Position numbers and translations under genes: made by a program. The notes under the pieces are model-generated. The model saw only the letters and a list, made by a program, of their open reading frames with translations. It ran no database searches and was not told where the DNA came from. Of a DNA stretch of 64,000 nt, positions 23,104-35,161 are shown in pieces (within the stretch, counting starts at the first letter, position 1; each line of letters opens with the position of its first letter). Source of the DNA: Saxidomus purpurata (taxonomy: Eukaryota > Mollusca > Bivalvia > Venerida > Veneridae); the NCBI GenBank assembly GCA_022818135.1, contig JAFMSR010000008.1, positions 34,837,712-34,901,711 of the forward strand, in the 5' to 3' direction.

Positions 23104-26100
23104 TTAATATCCTTGAATTGGCATATTATACAAGGCATTTTTATCTAACTGTTTTACTTGCACCTCCTTAAAATGTACACTTGTTTCTCTTGACATTGGA
23201 CTTTGTGCTGAAAATAAAACAATACAGAAAACATGTTATTAAACAGATAAAAATACTCTTGAGAAGAGTTTTGACATTGACAGAATTCATGGTGTGAATG
23301 CAATAAACAACACTAATAACTCTAACTCTAATATTTTTAAATAAACAATTAAATATGATTTATAGTCTATTTTCACTGTTTATTTCTGACGTTTCAGCTT
23401 TAAAAGCCTTTATCAAAATTATGAAAAACTTTTATCAAATATTTACTGTGTATTATAAGTAATCCCTGACGGATTTTGAACAGTGAATTAAATTATCTTT
23501 TAATGTCTAGATGGTGTACACAGTACTGAGAAGTAAATAAAACATCACAACTAATGGATTTTATTTAAAGCTAAGCAGAACTTGCCATAATTTTCAACTT
23601 TACAGAACAGCTCATTTTATTTTTCAAATATTAAACAATGTTATAACTCACATCTCTCTGGCTCTTGTGCTTCCATCTCCTGTTGATTTCCATCTTCCTG
23701 TCTCTGTGGCATCGCGTGACGAAAGCTTGATTCTCCCACCGTCGGCTTGATGTTGAACCTGTTTGGATTCTCCTGCCTCTCAAGGCGTCTGTTGTCTATA
23801 TGTTCATTGATTATCTTTTGAGCCTGCAACAATATGTTGATGGTTTAAGGTAAAACAAATCTCTTTTCTCCTTAGGCCAAAAAATATATGTGTGTTTCCT
23901 GTCCTCCGACCGAACACAACTTTTTACTTCCGACCTCAAACTGTTTTATAAGAAAATGATCAAAAAGACCAATTATAAAGTGTTCAAGAGCAAAAAGGGC
24001 AAAACCAACAAAAAAGAATAAAAAAATCTGCTGACTGAACTTAATTTTTTTTGCAAAGAGACTGGAAACATATATTTTAAAGTTTGTTTGGCCTTATAAC
24101 TGTATACAGTCAAATCTGCCCTAAGCAGCCAACCTAGGAAATTGCATCAAAAGTAGCCACATTTAAGAAGATGGCTACCTAATACAGTGTAATACAACCT
24201 CCACAAACAACACCTCCATAGAGCAACATTCTCCCTAGAGTTTAGAAACACATTTTCTTTCCCATTGTGTCATTTATATAAATGAATCAACAACAAACAC
24301 ATTTCGATATTCACCCCTGAAAGATTGCACTGTATCAAACTGGTCAAATGGTATATATCAGATTTGACTTTTTAAAGCAAGTGGCTGTTTAACTGAGGTG
24401 AGAACTAACACAGGATCAACAGTCTGTAGTTACATTTACTTTTTATCATGTATACTAAGTGTTTATGTAAACAAAACTTTCATTTTTAGACAGACTTACT
24501 GCCACATTATTTATTCACTCTCTTGTTCTTGAAAGTACCTTTTGACTCCTTGGGGATAAGGGAATAAATCTACAAAGATAATTGCTAAAGTGCAAGTGAC
24601 TACCGGTATATCTACAAAGGCCATTGCTATTGTGAACCAGTCAATTCATCTACAAGACCACTTCAGTGATTTAAGCTAGAGGACCATTCCAAGTGAGGTG
24701 GAAAATCAATCTACTGCAAGTGAACAAATGAATACATTTTGATTTATTTCAAATTTTCAAGCCTATCAGTTATTTTGCAATTAAAAATATTTTACAGTGA
24801 AATGGCCAAGTTCAATGAATTTGTCTATGTAGCAGCTATGTGGGCAGTGAAATTTACTGGAAAAGTCAGCAGCTTTTTACTTGTGGCATTACATCATGGT
24901 GTATCTGTAAATGAAGTATGATGACCATATTTGTTATATAAAGTAAAAAACTTCAAACCTAAGGGTTCATCACAGAACACTTTTATAAAACTTGCAGTCT
25001 TCCGATTGGTCAATGATCTGTATATTGATACTAACAGGCAAGCTGGTAATATTCATTTTCACAAAATTGTCTTCAATATTATTCTGTATTTAATTTAAAG
25101 GGAGCTAATATCAGAAAATGGAATATTTTGTATGATTTTTCTCTAAATGTACATTTTTTCTGTCACCAGCAGAGTTGTTTTCTCATGTACATAAAAAAAT
25201 GACCCAAAAAAGCTGCTTCACAAAGAAAAATAAACGCAGAACACATGTTTGAAGTTACTGTTGTAATTTTACCTTTTGTGAGTTAAGGATAAGACTAGAA
25301 TCTGCTTGTATCTCAGTAATCCGTAGGTTGTTTTTGACAGCTTGGGTGGCAGTAGAGCGAGCGTGCATTGGCAGCTTATTCTGGTAACCTCGATCTGTAA
25401 AGTCTTGGTCAAACTCTGGTGGGATTTTTCTGACACTGCAGGAAAAGGAATTGAAATATATAGAGGTAAAATTCAACCATCTCAAGCCTTACAGTGTATT
25501 ATATTTTATTTTTGACATAAAATGGAAAGTTATAATTATGTGCAATGAAATACATGCTGTTTAAGAACATTAATTACATTTCCAAGTTAAGTTGAGAAAA
25601 TGAAGTTTAGAATACTGGTACAGTATGTTTAGATACTAAAATTTTCACCCTCTGTGACCCACCGTTACCTCTCACCTACTGACCCATAGAAATTCAGAAC
25701 AATTAACTTTTTCGCAAAACAAAATGCAATATTCACAGATACAAAATATACCACACGCAGTCTGCTTCTTTACTTTGAACAGAACAGTTTGTTTTAACCT
25801 CCTCTTAAAAGTATTGTAAAGCGAGAGAAATTTAAATAATAAGGGTTGACCGCAAAACTGTTGTGAGTCTTTCTTTACTTCATGTAAGTTACTGCAATTT
25901 TGTGGTAAGTCCTCAGAACTTCAAAACATTTTTGTGTTCTAACAGCAACCACTAAGTCTTGTATATCAAGTTTAAGTCTTCAGCTTCAACATACATGTAC
26001 TTGATGTATAGCAAGCATTATTCATCCCAAAGTGTAAAGTAGACCACAACTAACAAGACTACAATTCTTTTACTGACTTTAACAGCCTTCAAAAAAGAAT

Positions 26101-28949
26101 ACATCTTAACAAACTACACATGTAAGTAAATCCTAAATTCAAATAGTAGACTTTACATAAATCAAGTTGCTTGATAAAAATTGAGGCTAGAACGAATGAA
26201 AAAAAAACCTTGGCTGTTCCTTTTTCTACTTACATTCTATTTGTGAGTATTTCATACATTCTTTCCAACAACAGTGCTGCAGCCCCTTCTTTACAATGTA
26301 TTGTTCCATCTACCATATCAGCAGGTATATCTAGCTTGTGACGTTTTATAAACTAAATCATACAAAACAAAATAAGAGTACAATCTTACCTAACAGCATA
26401 CAACATCAAATTAGCTCTAAGTTTATTTTTCTGAGATGTCATCTCTGCTACCAGATACATTTTGCATCTACATGCATTACCTCAACTGACAAAGTCTTGA
26501 GATTCATACTTTTTTATTAAAGTCTATAGTTATTTTTAGATCAACATTAGCTATGAATAGCTATTGACCTACAAACAACTTTGAGTGCTGCAACTTTAAA
26601 AATGTATTTTGATAAACACTTTTAAAATACAAAATATCTACCACTACCTATCTTCCCAGTTTCCCTGAAATCATCATTTCAAATTGTATCTCAAATTAAT
26701 CAGCTGAGACTGCCTATATTATCCACAGACAACATTCATACCAAAACAAATTGATTGAATTTCTTTGTAGTTTGAAGTATTAAACATACTCACATTATTA
26801 AGAAGATCCCAATTTTTTTGTTTGGAGTCAAGAGATCTGCCATTGTTGTAAGAGTGCATCTGTATATCTTGTGGAAAATACCAGGAAAAAATCTCTGCTA
26901 TCAAATACCCATTTGTGATGTCCCTGCAATGTAGGTAAGAAAATAATTATAAATGATAGTGTTATCCTGGTGTGTTGTCACCCTAGAATGAAACAAATTT
27001 ATACATGTATATATCAGTGTTGCAGTCTTAAATGTCATTCAACAGTTTGAAAAAGAATGCATAATTTCCCCCTATATATTGATGTTTAAAGATGAAAAAC
27101 TTATAGTAGAACTGTATTTAAAAGCTAAGAGCATGGTTATGGGGGCACCAGCCCCTAACAAGGCTAACATGATGTCACAATGTTATGTTTTGGGGGACCA
27201 CTACACTCAAAATGTACCGCATTAAATGTTTTGCCCAATGACTTTGACTGACTTGAGTTCAAACCCTTATCCTGTAGATTTTGAATGGGAATACACTATA
27301 GGGCCAATAGAGCACAAAAATGAAAAGGACGCAAAGATTGAAAGTGGCGCCTTTAGGACGCAAGCACGTGAAGCGAGATTGGGTATATGCTCGGGCAGTT
27401 GTATAAAAGAATATCATCCACCAAACTTGCGTTTCCTGCGATATTTAGAAGCATTTTCGCATGAAATCGTAAAAAGTCGCGGCACTTGCGGTGTAAAAGT
27501 GGTGTTTCAGACAGTAACAGGACATTAAATTAGAATTATTTTACGTGAAAATTTGTATACTGACACGATTTTTTACTTTTGTACATTTATCAAATTTGAA
27601 AATATTTGCCCACCATCGGCGAACATTTGTATAGCTGATATGTGCATAACCAAATAAAACTTACCAAATGCATGCTATCCAAACTAGTTTTATAACCAAA
27701 AAATCAGACCTGTCAAAATATTCGGCTTTTAATGGCACGTGCTTCGCTTGGATCAAAGAAACTCAGCGTCGGCGCGCTTTGATCTCGTAACACCTGCGGC
27801 TTTATGAGTAAAAAGAAGTCGCTGTAGAAGTTATTTTATTCGACAAGGTAATTCTTTAAAGTAAATACATTGTAGAAGAAAATGTTACTAGAAAAATGGC
27901 TTGAAGCGCGCGATTTTGTTATAAACATAAAGTTATTTTAAAAAAGAATACAGTAGTTGGAACTTATAAATGTAATTTAGTTAATTGAAAATACTTTTTC
28001 AAACAGTGGTGTCACATAGCTCGAAATTTCAAAGTTGACGTAGTTAGTTTGTCACCCTTTATAATGCTCGTATTTTTCACACCTACCGCGACATTCACAA
28101 GTGACAAAGATAATTGGAGAATAAACATCGACTAATTACAGCAGATTTTTAACGGAAATAAATATTTTCAATCTACGTAAAAGGAATTAATATTTTCAGA
28201 ATTCAATACTTTTAGAAACAATTTGAAGAAAAAAACAACACATTACAGCGGCGATTCGCAAAGAAAGTAATGTCGGGGGGGGTGTCCGATATTTTCTATT
28301 TTTGGAAAGGGACTCATTGTTTCATATCTGGGACTTACTGTTTTGAAAAATGTGCATCCCAGGGACTCATATAAATCAAAACCTAGATTATTCACTGCAC
28401 TATTGTTAAAACGGCCATTAGAAGGCTAAGATGAAACCAAAACCAAACCAAAAATTAAGTTTAATAATGATGCTTACAAAATCAAAGTTCAATTTACCTA
28501 TCTACACGCCTGTCTCAATACGTAAATTATAGATAATGACAATATTGTAATTGATACAAAAATCAAAGCCCTTTGACGATGAATGTCAGTTGAAATTGGA
28601 TTATGCCGGAGGTTGCAGTTTTGAGTCCCACTGGGGTCATGAACGTACCTATCATATAACACCAGTACTTTTTGTCCGACCTTGGAATTGGTTACCTTGT
28701 CTATATATACTATGTTAAAAGAATTCAAACGTGCCTGGCCCCTTTGGCAGACATAGATGTATCAATATCATGTCAGTCTGTAAAATGGTTCTGTCTTGCA
28801 GTCGAAATAATGAAGCTAGAATCTACCCGGAAACAGGTTATGAATAAAATGTCAATTGAAACTTTTGCCTACCATTTTGGAGTTTTCACCTGCCAAGTTA
28901 AATCAAGGCTTTGGATCCACTTTAAAACTTCCCTCGGTAAACCTGACAT
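23104..28949 (-). CDS. SPATA4: Spermatogenesis-associated protein 4 (CH-like domain), complete
   Basis: Six exons: 28873-28949, 26794-26923, 26234-26352, 25273-25435, 23652-23823 and 23104-23207. They give 254 aa plus stop with all phases matching and GT-AG ends. The protein begins MSGLPREVLKWIQSLDL and continues with DITNGYLIAEIFSWYFPQDI, the calponin-homology-like (CLAMP/SPEF1-type) domain, over about residues 1-108. A middle block has MVDGTIHCKEG, FTDRGYQNKLPM and ARSTATQAVKNN, and a late motif is NRFNIKPTVGES; all match SPATA4 landmarks. The protein ends HFKEVQVKQLDK...IQGY. SPATA4 is a conserved testis and flagellum-associated protein; a microtubule or axoneme role is inferred from the CH-like domain. 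Human SPATA4 is about 305 aa, so this copy is shorter at the C-terminus. Introns hold small MITEs (see 24185-24332) but no other gene. Confidence 0.93.
24185..24332. mobile_element. Small pogo/Tigger-like MITE in a SPATA4 intron, probably nested
   Basis: Ends are CAGTGTAATACAACCTCC and, reversed, CAGTGCAATCTTTCAGG, with TA on each side. It lies within a stretch that starts CAGTCAAATCTGCC at 24107 and has a CAGATTTGACT-like segment near 24360, suggesting an older related element around it. CAGTxxAACCTC termini with TA duplications are typical of Tigger/pogo MITEs. Confidence 0.55.
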
Positions 28950-28957
28950 TTTCCACT

Positions 28958-28972
28958 GTTAGCCTTGGAAAC
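28958..28972 (-). promoter_or_regulatory. Imperfect RFX X-box-like palindrome before SPATA4
   Basis: On the minus strand the sequence GTTTCCAAGGCTAAC sits about 9 bp upstream of the SPATA4 ATG. The RFX X-box is roughly GTTNCCATGGNAAC; here one half fits and the other has an extra base. RFX factors control cilium and flagellum genes, which fits SPATA4, but the match is imperfect and unproved. Confidence 0.3.
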
Positions 28973-29439
28973 GTAAACTTCCGGTTTACATAAGTTTTAC
29001 ACGGCGTGTCGTTTACACATTTTGTTTCTGAATTACCTCCCTTTTTCAAGATAACGCCATTTGCACACGGAAAAGTCGCTAGGTCTACGGTAAGATAAGT
29101 GTTCTAGAGCACGGACCTATACACACATCTATATGTCCGTGACTAAAGTATGAATTAACACTACTGTTTGGGGACAACCAAACCCGGACGACCATCAAAC
29201 CGGACACTTGTTAAAACGCGTGATATTTTGTTAATATTTACAATCATATGCAGTGATATGGTGTTGATCAGTTGAACTGTTGATCAAACAGAAACTTGAT
29301 TTCCATACCTGGATACTTGGATCTTCGGGCCGTAATATTGGCTTCGCCATCGTGGCCCCTCTATTAAGTGATCTCTTCTTTAGTACTCTAAACTTATACT
29401 GTCACTTGTGTATTTGCTTAGGAGTGCGCTAGTTCATAA
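28973..29439. other. Intergenic, no gene seen
   Basis: This holds the start-side flank of SPATA4 and, near 29300-29440 on the minus strand, sequence that follows the LINE tail at 29440-29826 and may be its 3' UTR. A CAAACCGGACACTTG motif near 29197 is partly mirrored near 30220 (AAGTGTCCGGTTG), hinting at an unresolved inverted-repeat element. Confidence 0.35.
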
Positions 29440-29826
29440 TTAGTAGTACTTAACAACTTGGCTTGAATTTTTTCGGGTTCCATTTCTCCTTGTTAAGCAG
29501 CGATTTAAATTCATTCACTGATTAAGCGTTTATTGTCTTGCAATTTAAACTGTTCCAATAGTTTATTGATCTTTGGCTGAATGTGTGTGAGCATAAATTG
29601 AGGCGACAGTTTTTCTTAACAAATTTAAGGTGATGTCCACGTAGATCTCCCGATGATAAAGTAAAAAGTCTGTCCCATTTTAAATCATCAAAACTGTGAG
29701 TGGATTTAAAGATCTGTAACATATCAGCTCGATCTCGTCTGTACTCTAACATGACAAGGCCAAGTTCAATTAAGCGTTGTTCATATGGTAAATTGGCTAC
29801 TGTACTAACTAGTTTTGTGGCACGTC
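29440..29826 (-). mobile_element. LINE reverse-transcriptase C-terminal remnant (CR1/Jockey-like)
   Basis: In one minus-strand frame with a late stop, the translation reads RRATKLVSTVANLPYEQRL, then LEYRRDRADMLQIFKSTHSF, LRGHHLKFVKKNCRL, HTFSQRSINYWNSL and finally VNEFKSLLNKEKW. This is the well-known tail of non-LTR retrotransposon ORF2 proteins. It is 5'-truncated at about 29826 and no reverse-transcriptase active site is present, so the copy is dead. Confidence 0.8.
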
Positions 29827-30332
29827 GTTACTTTTAAGATACCAATTTCGGAAACAGAAAATATAAATATGTACTCAGATATTTATGTAAGGTTGGGGAA
29901 TTTTAGGGGGGTGTGTGCCGGGTGGACTGTGCATGCACAATATTTCTGTGAGGCCCAGCTAAAAAAATCACAAGTTAAACAGTTTTATTATGATATTTCA
30001 TTAATGTGTCAAATGATTGGTACAGTAACATAATTTAAAAGCTAACATCACAATTAAAGTGGAATTATGCACATTTTTTTCAAGTAAAATTCCAGCTGAA
30101 ATAGGTGTGTGTGAAAAGGGTGGAGGAAATAACTTTTCATTTCGGAGAAGAACCTATCTTTCTACTGGTAAAATTTTGATTGCTAGATAAAAAATTTGTC
30201 ACAGTTATCGCAAAATATGTTTGAAAAGTGTCCGGTTGTAGGACTCTAGCCAGTATGCATTGCAGAACAATTTTACAACATAAAATATACCAATTCATAA
30301 TCTTGTAGCAATCTACCCAGTTAGTCTACTTA

Positions 30333-31567
30333 GGAGACGCTCAAAATCGCCTTGGTCATAATCCCCTTGGTTCAAAAATGGCACAGTAGTCATAATCCCC
30401 TTAACGGATTTTACATTTTAATTTCAATAATTTCAATTTTTTGCAATCATTCGCTACTGCCTCGCGTTTTATTTCCAGAAGAAAATGACACATTTTGTAT
30501 ATTTGCCGGGTTATTATTGAACAAACATGGACCAACTTTTTACAAAACATACCTCATCCTTTCTTCAACAAGACTATGTTTACCTTTTTGCTTTGTGACA
30601 ACTTCTATTGTACATAATGAGGCCCCGAACCGGGTTTACTTTCAGGTATGATTTTAACGTAGTACAGAATACATTTCCGGAAACTTTGAAAAAGGCATTG
30701 TTCTTTTATTTTTTGTGAAAATAAGGCGATGTTTTGGAGCGAGAATATTATTTTGTTTTGATTTTGATTAAATGCTGGTTTACTTTTGTTCATTTCTCAC
30801 AACTTTATACAGTTTATAGACAGGAAAATAGAAGCTATTTATCAACGCCAACAACCGATATTGTAGGCGGGTAGGTATAAACAGCGAAATGGAAATTTAA
30901 AGGCAAAATGGGCGAAACGAGAAGGTTTGTTCGAGTTGCTTCCCTTTGTTTTGGAAAATTTGACTTCTAACGTCTAGTGTCTTCAATCTTTTATAAAGTT
31001 GATTAAAATTACAAAACATTTTCGGTGCACACAATTGAAAACGTTGCATTTATTTTGGAAGTGGGTATTAGTTTTATGGGGTTTATGCGTTCTTATATTG
31101 AATAAATGTCCTTCTGCTTTCAAAAACATTAACAATTTAAAGTGCACGTCCAGGGCCACTTCAAAATGCTGCAAGATGCGCAAGATGTTATACCATTTTC
31201 CTCAAAGCATGTTTTCAGAAAATAAAAGTTGAGCGAGAAAGTTTAATTCATTTTTGCTGCTATATACTCAACAGAAACAAATGCCTGTTGTTCAGCTGCC
31301 AAAAAGCAAGGGTTCTAATGATTTATTGTACTTGATAAAAAAAACGTGAAAATTTAGCTTTAAATGTGGGTGTCCGGAAATAGAGCCTGTCCGGAAATAC
31401 CTCACCAAGCAGTATAGTAAAGTTAAACTAGAGACAAATAAAACATTAAGTAAAAATTTGTATTCAGTATATGCTTTTCCACTTGTAAAATCCGTTGAGG
31501 GGATTATGACTACTCTGCCATTTTTGGACCAAGGGGATTTCGACTAAGGGGATTTTGAAGTACAATG
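30333..31567. mobile_element. Non-autonomous DNA transposon with about 70-bp inverted repeats
   Basis: The left arm begins near 30342 (CAAAATCGCCTTGGTCATAA, then TCCCCTTGG, AAAAATGGCACAGTAGTC, AACGGATTTTAC). The right arm is its reverse complement, ending at about 31557. GTCTACTTA flanks both sides (30324-30332 and 31568-31576), consistent with a 9-bp target duplication as made by Mutator-like elements. No transposase is seen inside; the short ORFs are unsupported. Confidence 0.75.
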
Positions 31568-32159
31568 GTCTACTTAATTCTTGGACTCCATAATTACAGG
31601 AACCGTCTTTAACTGGTTATAGAGTATTCCTGATAATTATGAAAATAGGCAATACCTATATCGGGTGGAAGCATAACAGGAATTTCATTTTTAGAAATGG
31701 TTCAAATTTTCAGGGGACACTATAAAACGATTCAGGTTATGAAAATTATTGGTACCAAATATCCATAGAGCTGATTGCGAAAAGAAATGGTGCTTTTTAT
31801 GGCATCACAAGATAGAACATTGAAATTTATGAATGTGTATAATCAGGATCTCTTTACATTTCAAAGTACAAGCAGCATTCAACGGAAAAGTGTTTTTTTC
31901 CAAAAAAAAATGGCTGACATATAATGACGTCACAATTTCTTTGATAAATGATGTCACTTCGTGAACAGAATTTGCAGCAGAAGTTGTATAGACGGTGCAG
32001 CGCTATAAGTATGTTATCGTATCGTCACAGAGTTGACACTTTGTAAATTCGCATAGGTATATGTCAAGTCAGTTATTTTATTGCTTTCAGAATTCAGTTA
32101 AAATTTAAATACTCGTACATACATTTACCTATGGTCGGGTTCCGCCCGTATTATATTAA

Positions 32160-32530
32160 AGATATTGAATGACTGAAAAGAGTCCAATGATATGCAATAA
32201 GATTGGTTCCTAAACTGAGGGGTGTAAACTATGAAGATCAACTAAATTAACCTACGCAGATTAGATCAGACAACAGATGATCTCTTATGTATAAAATCCA
32301 TAATGAACTGGTTGCTATGAAAGCTATCCCAATTGAAAGCTACCAAGTTTCCTTGTCCTGCAGCACACACCTCTTTCATTCCTCAAGTTATAAGTTAGTC
32401 ACAGCAACTACAGACTATTATAAGTATCCCTTCTTCCCCAAAACTATATACTACTGAAACCATCTACCCCTGACATTGTCCACTCCCCTACCCTAGAGCA
32501 GTTCATTGCGGATATTTACTGCATCAATCA
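32160..32530 (+). mobile_element. LINE reverse-transcriptase tail remnant, second family
   Basis: Frames with stops read KRVQ-stop-YAIRLVPKL, LMYKIHNELV, then TATTDYYKYPFFPKTIYY and a decayed NHLP segment. This matches ORF2 tails of another CR1/Jockey-type LINE (YYKYSFFPRTI...WNxLP). Several stops make it non-functional. Confidence 0.7.
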
Positions 32531-32696
32531 TGTCTTACTAGTTGTACTGCTAGCTGCTTTTACATTTTACTCTTTTAACCAAACCTAGTTTTTTTCTTTT
32601 GCTTTTAATCTTTCTGTTATATTTCAGTCTTCTGATTTCTTTGTGGCTGACGTGCCAAATGTGTACATCCCCACAAGGGGTGTGACATGAAAGGAA

Positions 32697-32716
32697 GATA
32701 GATAGATAGATAGATA
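32697..32716. repeat. (GATA)5 microsatellite
   Basis: Five perfect GATA units follow the LINE remnant, possibly as its simple-repeat tail. Confidence 0.9.
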
Positions 32717-32814
32717 AATGAATTGTACATGTATAGTTAAAAAGTAAGACAGTTACGAGGTGATTTGATTGAAAGTGACATATAAGTTAATAATTGGAAA
32801 GTACAACTTAACTT

Positions 32815-33025
32815 TTGAAAAATTCTTCAAACTGTCAGATATTTCATCAACCAGAGGTCATTCATTCAAAATTTATAAACCAGCTCTTAACAAAAAGTCT
32901 ACTACTTAGAAAGAAATTTTTCTCAATCAGAGATGTTAACTCCTTTCGGTTGTTAGTGCACAGGCTGGAAACCTTCAAAAACAGATTAGACTGTCACTGG
33001 TATGAAATATGAGACATGGGACACA
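32815..33025 (+). mobile_element. LINE reverse-transcriptase tail remnant
   Basis: The open frame reads LLRKKFFSIRDVNSFRLLV and then ETFKNRLDCHWYEI, followed by a stop. This is the terminal motif of CR1/L2-like ORF2 proteins (FFSxRVVNxWN...FKNRLDKHW), with the usual WNSLP region degraded. 5'-truncated and dead. Confidence 0.7.
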
Positions 33026-33278
33026 AGAGGCATTGCCTGAATTTTAAACTCCCATGATACAAAATGTAAATGAAATTTAATGTTGGAGCCAGCGAGATCG
33101 TAATCATGTTAAGAATTTTTAGTAGAGCGATTATGCATCAAATGTGTATCTTGTAATAACTTTTCGGCATCTTCACATAATAACATGTAATTATTTTACA
33201 TGATAAATGTCTCAGCCTCCCGGTCGTTAGTAATGCTTTAAAGTTGGACACCAGATGTACTTGCGTTGTGTGACCCTA

Positions 33279-33667
33279 CAGGGCCGTAGCCAGAGGTTAA
33301 AAAATAGGGAGGCACTTTTGAGGGTGCCATTTTGTGCATATTCCTGCATTTCAAACATGTTTTTGATACTTTTATTTATACCGATTTCGGGAACAATAAA
33401 TGATATTCTAAAGATTCGCGTACATCTTAGTTACATATAGATCTGCAGAAATATAAAAATTTCAAATAGCCAACGTATTTAGCGTTTTTGTCATCCTAAA
33501 ACGCTAGTTTAAAGGCATATTTTGTTTAAATAAATTAAATTAAATAATAGTGCCTGGCTTGGCTATGTTGAAAAGATGGTGCGTCAAAATATATCCTTTT
33601 TTCATAATCTTGGCAGAAAAACAGGGAGGCACCGGCCTCCCTGTGCCTCAGTGTAGCTACGGGCCTG
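33279..33667. mobile_element. MITE with CAGGGCCGTAGCC ends
   Basis: Starts CAGGGCCGTAGCCAGAGG and ends TGTAGCTACGGGCCTG, whose reverse complement is CAGGCCCGTAGCTACA. CCCTA stands on both sides (33274-33278 and 33668-33672), a possible 5-bp target duplication. Close to each end, GGGAGGCAC and its partners GGCCTCCCTG add a subterminal inverted repeat. Superfamily unassigned, perhaps hAT-related. Confidence 0.65.
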
Positions 33668-33929
33668 CCCTAATATCATGAATATCAAAGAGGTCTGTTA
33701 TGCAGAAAGGCATTTTTTGTTGTATTGCATTTTTCCAGTTTTTAAGAATAAATGAAAAGAAGTACTGTCTGCCTTGTTCAGAGATTGCAGCACCATGTAT
33801 ATATTGTGGTAAAATTACTACACATCTTTAACTCATAAAGCAAGCATGTATGCAAAAGTTGAGATATATTAACCCCCTACAATTTTGTAAGAACCTACAA
33901 ATGTGTGACATCTGGTGTTATTAAGCTTC

Positions 33930-34790
33930 TTGTAAACCTCAAAGCTGACAAAGCCATGGGCCCAAATCATGTCAGACCCATTGTGCTGTAGAAACTGAGG
34001 TTTGAAATTACAGACATTACAGCCATTATTTTCCAAACATGATCTGGTTCTATTCCTCATGACTAGACCAAGGCAAACATATGCCACAAATATTACAAAA
34101 ACCCCACCTATGAACTAGCTAATTATCAACCAATCTCTTTCATCTGTATTCTCTGTAAAACCTCTGAACACATTGGTGCTTCCCACCTGACCTCACACTT
34201 CAACACTTGTAATATTCTCTATGATCAACAACATCGTTTCAGAGAGAGACACTCCTGTGAAAAGTTAATTGATCTCACTGACTACCTTGTCAACAACATC
34301 GATTCAGGTAAACAAACTGATCTCTTTCTTCTGGATTTTAGCAAGCCCTTTACAAGGTCAATCATCCCAAATTACTCTATGTCCTACAAGAGAAAGTATA
34401 AGATTATTGCATCTCTCCCCAAATGCAAAACTGGACATGTTTCTTCCTGATAGTTCAGATAGACTGGCACTAATAAAATTCTAGGGTAAATTAAGCAAAC
34501 GTTACCACCAAATATGAAAAAAGTGAAACAACAACCATTGATTCTTTGGTATGACCACAATTTGATTAAGCTTACAGCATCTGGACTCTTGAGTCCTTTA
34601 CACCAAAACATTGAGTCAAAGGATAGAGATGGTCCACAGATGTGCATTATGGTGGGTGAAGCATGACTATTCACCTCTTTCAAGTGTTACAGCTATGGGA
34701 TGGTGGTCTCTAGAACACTGGAGATTAGACTGTAGACTCATCATTTTTTGCAAAATATTTAATATACATGTACATATTTCATAATCATGT
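33930..34790 (+). mobile_element. Decayed LINE with reverse-transcriptase core motifs
   Basis: Fragments in shifting frames read KADKAMGPNHVRP-like, then YELANYQPISFICILCKTSE, QQHRFRERHSCEKLIDL and DLFLLDFSKPF (RT motif with F-SKAFD degraded). A later block (VHRCALWWVKHDYSPLSSV, WWSLEHWRLDCRL) is the ORF2 tail. Multiple stops and a deletion between these blocks show an old, inactive copy upstream of MITD1. Confidence 0.75.
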
Positions 34791-35161
34791 TATGTTGTAC
34801 TTCAGCTATGATATTAAACTGATTTTATGGCTAATTATGCAGAAGTAAACAGTCGATTTGAAGCATCTTAAATCAAATTTGCATTTACCGATAAATGTAA
34901 ATTGTATAAAATTAATTAAAATCAACATGAAATTATGGTAAAATTGAGAATATTATGTACATGTTGTATTTTAATGAAGAACTAAGCTGAAGAAAATTGA
35001 CTTACATGCTCCTCTATAGGAATACTAGTAACAGTGAAAATGAGCAAAATTTGACCAGGTTTGTTTTACGTAAAATTTAGCAGTACGGGATAAGCGTACT
35101 CGGAGATATTTATTTTTTACTGTTTTTTATCACAGGTTGAAAGTTTGGCAAAGAATCAGCG

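Noticed and set aside
27226..27528. 100-aa plus-strand ORF in SPATA4 intron 1
   Set aside because: No family resemblance, no splice context that extends it, and it lies within an intron of the opposite-strand gene in repeat-like sequence.
28498..28728. Candidate first exon for SPATA4
   Set aside because: It has a donor-like end but the frame that would join exon 2 has a stop; the exon at 28873-28949 has the right phase and the expected MSGLPREVLKW start.
29310..29355. Minus-strand ATG with MAKPILRPEDPSIQ before a GTATGG
   Set aside because: It follows a LINE tail directly and is more likely that element's 3' UTR; no downstream exon in phase was found.
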